This document shows, in pieces, positions 11,607-20,600 of a stretch of 64,000 nucleotides of DNA. The notes beneath the pieces were generated by a model that saw only the letters and a list, made by a program, of their open reading frames with translations, made no database searches and was not told the DNA's origin. Position numbers and translations under genes: made by a program. Numbering within the stretch: position 1 is the first letter of the stretch; every line of letters begins with the position of its first letter. The DNA comes from Oncomelania hupensis (lineage: Eukaryota > Mollusca > Gastropoda > Littorinimorpha > Pomatiopsidae), in the NCBI GenBank assembly GCA_036898135.1, contig CM072513.1, positions 85,790,008-85,854,007 on the forward strand, written 5' to 3'.

Positions 11607-14600
11607 TTGTTATTACCAAGGATCGGGATGGGGTGGTACGTGTAGGTAAAAGGGGGCTACGGGTATGTTTAAAGGGGCATGGGTAGGCATAATGGGGATA
11701 CGGGTATATATAAGGGGGTATGGTGATGGTATACGCTCAATGTGTCCGGGGACACAAATCTACCTAAGAAAGAAGAAAGGTCTATTCCTTTCATCCATAC
11801 CTGCGAAATGATCAACGGGGAAGTATCAAGGAGGGTACAGGTAGTTTACCAGGGGGGTACGGAAGGTATCAAGGTGGTATGGGGAGGTATCAAGTGGGTT
11901 CGGGGAGGTATTAAGGGGGTATGGTGAGCCATCATGGGGGGTGGGGGGGGACGGGGAGATATCAGGGTGGGGGGGGGGTATGGGAATCTGTGTACCCTGG
12001 CTTGCCAGGGTACAAAACCACTAGTGATATAAATAAAATGCATAAGGGCCATTCCACCGAAATGACAACCAAATACCAATTTTTCAAACATTACTATTTA
12101 TTTATCCAAATGATTTATTCAAGGAGAGGAGTAACTGAACTTCCAAAAAATATATGGGTTAATTGCCCTGACTTAATCATGTGACCGGGTCGCAATCTTG
12201 AATTTTGAGGTTTGACAGGGACCACATGCTTTGCAACCAGGCACCAGCACAATCCTCTGCAATCAAGGTAATTTACATGTTGCAAATATGTTTTCTTTGT
12301 TCAGATACTTAGATGAACATCTTATTGCAATGCCTAACCTAATATATTCATGTATATGCATTTCTAGATTTCACAAAATATGGGACAAGAATGGTCAGAA
12401 AGTGCGTCATGTCAGTTACTTTTCCTAACAAAAGTTTTTACCATTAGGAAAGACAATGGAAAAAACCAATGATACTTATTAATTTCTGTCTGTCATTGTC
12501 TAATATGTAAATGATGCAAGGAAACTTTAAAATTTCCTGTATTTTTAGCTTTTATAGGGTAACTGACATGACTGAAGTAACTGACATGACATAGGACTTA
12601 CCTGTGACAGTCCAGTTCAGAGTTGACATATTTTTCCATAGGTTTGTTTTTAAGCATGGTACAATGTATGACAGTCTATGTCTACTTAGACACATGTAAA
12701 TTGTACCCCCTTCCTGTCCTGTCACCCCCCCCCCCCCCCTTCCCCCAAATCCATGTACATGTTTATGTTTATTTTTGAATATCAACTTTTCTTTCTTGTT
12801 GCTTACTAATATCTCTTGTTTTTTCCACAGACCTGCCATCATGGTGATGTCACCAAGAACAAAGATGTGGCGATACCGCGAACACATGTCAGAGGCACAG
12901 CGAGCTGCAGCGAGGGAAAGGAATCGGTTGCAGCAGGCAGAATGCAGGAAGAAATGGTCTCCAGGTCGTCGCGAACAGGAGCAGCGAAAGAATACAGTAA
13001 TCATACAGAAACTGCGAAATGCAAAAAAGCCCAAAAGGATTGATAAATTGCCTTCAGCTTCACCTGCTTTTTCCACTCGACAGGCTGCTGGAAAGATGCC
13101 GGCAGATGACCATGAGACATCTTAACGAGCATGTGAAGAAAATGCACAGCAAAAACAGACTCCAGCACCGAGTTCATTTGGAACTGGTACCCAGGAAGCC
13201 AGTTCACATGTCTCGCTTCATCACTTTTCTCCAGGGCAAAGGGCTGGTTTTGGATGGTATTACACCCAGTGATGGGAACTGTTTCTTCTGGGCAATAATT
13301 AAACAGCTGCATGAAATAGAAATCATCGTCAAACAAAGCGAGCTGAGGAAATTAACAGTCAATCACCTGAAAAACTTGCCACTACAGGAGAAAGAAACGT
13401 TGCAGGAGTTTCTGCCATCTGGTTCATTTGACGATTAAGTCAGGGACATGTCCAAAGACGGAACATACGCAGATCATGTGGGCATACATGCATGCAGTAA
13501 GGCTTTGAAGGTTGGAGCAGAGTTTGACAAACAAGTCATGGTTGACTATATATACCAGAAATTCAGCATCACGTGGCAATAACTTCAAAAGCAGAAAAGC
13601 AAGACATTGAGATCGCATTAGAAAACTACTATGCTGTTGACTATGTGGATCACTTCTACATTGGCAGAGTGATTTCAGCAGAGGGTGAAGTATTCTGGAA
13701 GGTGAATTTTCTTCATCAGCATTCAATAGATGGTGTGCTACATTTCCAGTGGCCCAAGCGACGTGACACTGATATCGTACACAACAGCTGCATTTTCTTT
13801 GGACCAATCTACATGAGCGGCCGCTTGGATTACACTGTGGACAATATTGCCGACATTGTCAGTGCTTTCAAAGCTAGGAATGGAAATTGATTTCTACCTT
13901 GCCAATGGCAGACTGTCTCGGTATCGGTATTTGAAGCATTACCTTGCCAGGCAGACTGACAGAGCTATCGGGACTCTCTTAGGGTGTCATGTCAGTTACT
14001 AACAGCATAACCATAGTGACACTAGTACTAAGCAAGTCAATTTCATTTCATTTTCTTCATGATAATGTGTTCATTAACATACATTCAACTTAAAATGTTG
14101 TTCAAATTGTTGATGTTTAGCAATCCTTCATGGTTACAAAATAATTTTGTAAACTTTTTCTATTACGAGTGTGTAAAGTTCTTAAGACTTGAAAAATAAT
14201 GGAAGTATTTCACAGCTTTTTCAAGTATTTTGTTGTTGTGAGAAACCAATTTATTAATGATTTGTTGTTTTTTATGCATTTCCTTGCCAGTCAGGCTGTT
14301 CATTGCAACCGGGACTGTGATTCTCTCAGATGTCATGTCAGTTACCATTCACTTGTCATGTCAGTTACCGGAGTTTGCACCTCTTGATGACAACATAGTA
14401 AATTATCTACTTAAAACAATTATGAATGTATCCACTTTTATCATTTTACTTGTAAACTAACTGTATTAAACTGCTCAAACATTTACCAGTTCAGAAAATT
14501 CTGAGAGTTACCAATGTCAGTTCAAATATTTGTGTTTTCTGATTCATGTCAGTTACCGGAAACATCTTCTTATCTGGAGACATGCTAAAATGTTTTTCCT

Positions 14601-17600
14601 GGATTTTTTTTTGCCATACGTGTCCATTAACATGTATTCAATTTGAAATGTACTGTTAAATGAGAATAACAAAAGAATTTGCTGAAACACGACTTGTTTT
14701 ATTTAAACAAGTGGCGTCCAAATGTCATGTCAGTTACCGTGGAATGGCCCATAACTGACATAATTTAAGAGTTTTTACTCTTATTAAACAAAACATGCAA
14801 AAGATAGCATACCTTGCCTTTGCCCTTCTTATGTCTGTTGTGATGCTTTCTCTTCTTTTTCCGGTTATCTGAAACATAATGAATGAACAATAAAAATTAA
14901 CATGTAGAACCACACCACCTATAGTGATATCGCAGATAGGGATAACCATCCCAGGGAATAGGGACCTAAATCCACACTAAACCACCAGAGCAATACCATA
15001 ATGCTAAAATGGACAGTTAAAAACTGCAAATTTTATCTTGTCCACCAAGGGATTCCACCTTGAAAAGAGAAATAAATACAATGAAAAGGGAGAGTCAAGG
15101 ATGCCTACTCTCTCCAACACTCTTTAACATCTTCCTGGAGCGCATCATGTCAGATGCCATTGCAGATCACGAAGGTACAGAAAGCATAGGGGATAGAGCA
15201 ATCTCCAACCTCCGTTTTGCGGATGACATTGATGGATTGGCTGGAGAGGGACAAGAACTTAAACAGCTTGCACAGAGGCTTGACAACACCTCCAGAGCCT
15301 ATGGAATGGAAACAAGTGCAGAGAAGACCAAAATGATGACCAACAACACCAAAGGCATCAACATGGACATCAAAGTCCAAGGCCAATCCCTCAACACAGT
15401 GCATAGCTTCAAATATTTAGGAGCCATTGTATCAGACAATGGGTCCCAACAGGAAGTCCTCTCCAGGATTGCACAAACAACTGCTGCCCTGGCAAGGGTG
15501 AAGCCCATTTGGACAAACAGGACCATCAGTCTACATTCCAAGGTAAGGCTTCTGCGCTCCTTTGTCATCTCCATCTTCCCATATGCTTTGGACAACACGA
15601 TGACATGCTCACAGTGGTGAAGAAACTGAAACTCTGATGGTATGGCTACATCACCAGAGCATCAGGCCTTGCAAAAACCATCCTGCAAGGCACGGTCCAA
15701 AGAGGCAGAAGAAGAGGGAGACAGCAAAAGAAGTCGGAGGACAACATTTGAGAATGGTCTGGCTTGACATTGAGCGAAGCCATGAGGGTTGCTGAGAACA
15801 GAGAAAAATGGAGTACGCTGGTTAAACGATCAACTGTGGTGCCCCAACGACCTTTGAGTTACGGGATAGGATACGATAGGAAAAGATAGAATTTCAATAG
15901 AAACTGCTGATTTTTAGTTTTGACTTGTGTGTATACTATATATATATAAATTATAAAACAGAAATACTGGATTTATAAAGCCTACACACCATAGAGTACG
16001 CTATGCTACACACGTATATAAAAATCATGGGTTAGTACAAGCTTACAGAGGGGCCGGGTAGCTCAGTTGGTAAGAGCGTCTTGCTAGTAACCAAAAGGTC
16101 GCTGGTTCGAATCCCGGATTGGTCAACGTGTGATCATATTATTTTCCCCTTTACCAACAACTGGCCCGCTGGTGTCAGTATAAATCGGTCCAGTAGTCAC
16201 CTATATGCGAAAGTGTCGTGTAACTATAATCTACAAACAACAACAACAACAACAAGCTTACTTCATCCAAACACTCCAAAAAGTATACAAATAATACATA
16301 ATTTCTTTCAAACTAATACTTAAAGAACAGGTCATAAGGCTGACAGTCTGTGGTGCCATCTATACTGTCTATAGCATAGATTTTACTTTTAATTTGGATT
16401 GATTGTACCCCGTTTACTCTCGGTGTAGTACTATACTAGACTAAACTAGACTATACTAAACTATACTAGACTATACAATACTGGACAAATTAGCAAGATC
16501 CGCACGAGAAACAACATCGTCATAGGAACCTGGAATGTCAGGACCCTAACTGCGGAAGGAAAATTAGAAGAACTGGCCCACGAGCTGGACCACTATCGAT
16601 GGAACGTTCTAGGTATCAGCGAAATGCGTTGGAAAGGCCTAGGTGAAACAACGACCGACAAAGGCCACAAGCTCTATTTCAGCGGTAGAGATGACAGACA
16701 CGAACACGGCGTTGGATTCTTGGTCCACAAGAACATTCTAGCCACTGTCATGGGGTGCCGCCCAGTCTGCAGTAGACTCATTACCATTCATCTGAGAGCA
16801 GCCCCTTTCAACATCACCATCATCCAGGCCTATGCCCCAAAATCAGACTATGACGACAGCGAAGTGGAGGATTTTTATGAAAATCTACAGGCGGTCCTTG
16901 ACCAAGTGCCGAAGAAGGACATAGTCATAGTGCAAGGCGACCTTAAATGCCAAGGTTGGCCAAGATGCGCATCACAACTGGGGAGACACATGTAACAACA
17001 AGACAAATGACCGGGGTCTGAGACTTGGAGTTTGTCAGATACAACAATCTGGTACTGGCAACCACACTTGGTCTCCACAAAAACTCCAGACGATGGACAT
17101 GGCACAGTCCCGGCGGGGAGCATCACAACCAGATCGACTACATCATGGTCAAGAAACGCTTCAGATCAAGCATCAACATTGGCAGGAAACGCACTTTTCC
17201 CGGAGCAGACATCGGAAGTGACCACGATCTCGTGATGATGTCTTTCCGGCTCCACTTGAAGAGAGTAAATACAGCAAAGTGCACTAGACTGAAGTTCGAC
17301 CTGGACAAACTGCAGGAACCGGAGGTGGCAGAAATATTTCAGGCCACAATTGAAGGGAAATTTGCACCACTGCTCATTTTGGGGGATGGTGAAGTAGATG
17401 TCAACACCATGACCACCACCTTCAACTCAGCTGTGACAGATGCCGCCACTGAGATCATTGGCAAGCACCGACCAAAGAAGAAGCCATGGATCACACCTGA
17501 ACTTTTGGATCTGTGTGATAAACGAAGACAGATAAAAAAGAAAAAGAACACCTCACAGGGAGCTGATGTCTACCGAAAAATCAACAATGACATCCGAAAA

Positions 17601-20600
17601 GGCATGCGCACAGCAAAAGAGAACTGGATAGAAGATCAATGCCAGGAAATAGAGAACAGTCTGAACAAGAACAACAGCAAGAAGGCCTATCCGACTGTGA
17701 AGCGGCTGACAAGTGTTAAACAGCCCAAAGTCTTCACGATCCAAAGCAAGTCTGGCATATGCCTTACAGAAGAACAAGAAGTCTTGGACAGATGGACAGA
17801 GTACTGCTCTGACCTTTACAACCATACACCAAATGGAGACCAATCAGTTCTAGCATGTCCCGAGAACAGAGAAGAAGAAGAAGAAATCCTCCCAATTCTC
17901 CGGGAAGAAGTTGAGGCAGCAGTGCAATCACTGAAGAAAGGGAAGTCAGCGGGAGTGGACAACATACCCGCGGAACTGCTACAAGCAGGAGGAGAAGCGA
18001 TGATTGATGCCCTCACCATTATCTGTAACGAGATCTGGCAGAGTGGAGAGTGGCCTACACCATGGACCCAGTCGCTTGTCATCACTCTTCCCAAAAAAGG
18101 TATCCCTCAGAAGTGTGAAAATTACCGCACCATCAGCCTCATCAGCCATCCCAGCAAGGTCCTCCTCAAAATAATACTCAACAGATTGAAACCCCAAGCT
18201 GAGCAAATCATAGCTGAAGAACAAGCAGGATTCAGGGCAGGGCGAAGTACCACTGAACAGATTTTCAACCTCAGAATAATCTGAGAGAAATACCTACAAC
18301 ACCAACATCTATATCATGTGTTCATAGACTTCAAGAAGGCGTTTGACCGAGTCTGGCATGCAGCTCTATGGGCAACAATGAAAGTGTACAACATCAGCCC
18401 TAAAATTATTGAAGTCATCAAAAGCCTGTATGACAAGGCTACCAGTGCAGTCCTCCACAACAGCGTCATATGGTTCAGAACAACAATCGGTGTGCGTCAA
18501 GGATGCCTACTCTCTCCAACAATCTTCAACATCTTCCTAGAGCGCATCATGTCAGATGCTCTTGCAGATCACGAAGGCACAGTCAGCATAGGGGGTAGAG
18601 CAATCTCCAATCTTCGTTCTGCAGATGACATTGACAGATTGGCTGGAGAGGAACAAGAACTTGAACAGCTGGTACAGAGGCTTGACACCACCTCCAGAGC
18701 TTATGGAATGGAAATAAGTGCAGAGAAGACCAAAATGATGACCAACAACACCAATGGCATCAACATGGACATCAAAGTTCAAGGCCAATCCCTCAACACA
18801 GTGCATAGCTTCAAATATTTGGGAGCCATTATGTCAGACAATGGGTCCCGACAGGAAGTCCTCTCCAGGATCGCACAAACAACTGCTGCCCTGACAAGGT
18901 TGAAGCCCATTTGGAAAGACAGGACCATCAGTCTACATTCCAAAGTAAGACTGCTGCGCTCCCTTGTCATCTCCATCTTCCTATATGCTTGCGAAGCATG
19001 GACCCTCACAGCAGATCTACAACGAATAATACAAAGCATGGAGATGAGGTGCTACAGAAGACTTCTGGGCATTTCCTATACCCAACACATCAACAACGAC
19101 AAAGTCCGACAGACCATCACACAAGCCATTGGACAACACGATGACCTGCTCACAGTGGTGAAGAAACGGAAACTCCGATGGTATGGCCACGTCACCAGAT
19201 CATCAGGCCTTGCAAAGACCATTCTGCAAGGCACAGTGCAAGGAGGTAGAAGAAGAGGGAGACCGAAAAAGAGGTTGGAGGACAACATTCGAGAATGGAC
19301 TGGTTTGACACTGAGCGAAGCCATCAGGGCTGCTGAGGACAGAGAAAGATGGAGTATGTTGGTTAAACGATCATCTGTGGTGCCCATTTGACCTCCGGGT
19401 TACTGGACAGGATAGGATAGGATAGGACTAGACTATACTAAACTAAACTGTACTATAGCGATACTATACTAGACTGAACTATACTAGACTAAACTATATT
19501 ACTTTATTAGACTAAACTATACTATACTACACTAAACTAGGCTATACTAAACTATATACTAGACTAAACTATATACTAGACTAAACTATACTAACCTAGA
19601 CTATACAATATTAGACTAGACTATACTAATTACTGTACTTGGCTATGCAGTGTTAGAATTTGGAATGCGCCCGAGTGCCCGGGGAGCCTTAATTCCTATT
19701 TGGGCACCCAGATCTTAGCTGACAATTCGCCCAACAGGTAAATTCCTAAAAGAAAGTTAACTCATTGAAGCTCCCTTTAAATAGCCAGCATCATAATTAA
19801 AGAACGGAGGAAAACTTCATAGTGACAGCAACAAGAATATTCCGTTGCACACCGCTTTCTAAATTTCTCCATTTGCTTTTAGTTGCACGATGGTCGGGAA
19901 TACTCTCCCTTTATTCTGTCCCTTTAATGAAAGACTAGCTTTCTTATTGGCCAGTAATTTATTCAATGACCAATCAGGGAGTCAGATGATATCTCGCGCG
20001 CGTGCATAGCACTAACATGAAGTTACTCTGAAACAAGCATGTCAAGTAAAGTGTTTGACATCTTCACAAAAACGTTCTTTCAAACTAAAAATTTATTTGA
20101 GTTCTCAGATATTGAGCACTGAGCTTTTGTTATGGTTTCTCTGTATTGTATTGCTACTCTGATATTTTTAAACACTTTTTTCTGTTTCCAGTGTCAAACA
20201 TACTAAACAATGTTGGTTTATTTTTGTCATTTTGTAACTTTGGTTAGCTTTAACTGGAAGGAATCTTCTAGAAGGCAACTGACATATTTCAAGTTATTTG
20301 GGGGGCAGCCAAAAGTTTCAAGTAAGGCACCCAAAGAGCACCCTCGTAAAAACAAAAATTAATTTCCAACCCTGACTATGCTATACTCAAAGTAAAGAGG
20401 GTTTGGTCAATCCAAATTAACAGTAAGATGGTGGTGTTCCCACAACCTTTTCGATCGTGGCGAGAGGCATTTGGGACCTCTTTTCTCTAGGCCAGCTTTA
20501 TGAGAGCGGTGCCTTTACCTTCCCCGGTTCTAAACAGATGCAGGTACTCATTCACAGCTGGGTGGACTGGGGTGTGTCGGGCGCTTGTTAGTCTTTTTTC

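Larger units (their letters stand above)
12408..14737. repeat. Eight copies of CATGTCAGTTAC inside the OTU transposon
   Basis: Plus-strand copies at 12408-12419, 13988-13999, 14334-14345, 14357-14368, 14545-14556 and 14726-14737, and inverse copies at 12559-12570 and 12577-12588. Most are preceded by TGT and followed by C. The last one overlaps the inner edge of the right TIR. They are the kind of subterminal motif a transposase or host factor binds. Confidence 0.85.
12046..14750 (+). mobile_element. 2.7-kb DNA transposon with OTU-like ORF, 12-bp TIRs and ATAA duplication
   Basis: The left end GGGCCATTCCAC at 12046 is repeated inverted at 14739-14750. Both ends abut ATAA (12042-12045 and 14751-14754), a 4-bp target duplication. 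Inside are eight copies of CATGTCAGTTAC in either orientation, two to five hundred bases or more in from the ends, and ORFs for a basic N-terminal region and an OTU-like domain. No DDE transposase motif was seen, so the element may be non-autonomous or use an unrecognised transposase. It lies in intron 3, with its right end 62 bases from exon 3 of the Lys/Ser-rich gene. Superfamily not assigned. Confidence 0.75.
16495..19424 (+). mobile_element. RTE-like LINE copy B, nearly full length
   Basis: About 2.9 kb with an APE-type endonuclease followed by RT and a short C-terminal basic domain. It has a very short 3' UTR and a GGATA-repeat tail. The single-ORF layout, the lack of a long 3' UTR and the pentanucleotide tail point to the RTE superfamily. 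Two frameshifts (near 16945 and 17020) and one TGA (18282-18284) inactivate it. Relatives in this window: A (15089), C (29790-31022), E (41535-43157), F (44618) and G (49851). Confidence 0.88.

Noticed and set aside
16053..16126. tRNA-Thr-like gene
   Set aside because: It has A and B boxes and a CTAGTAA loop, but it is the head of a SINE with a body, a CAA tail and target duplications; the same holds at 62819. The acceptor and anticodon stems also pair poorly.
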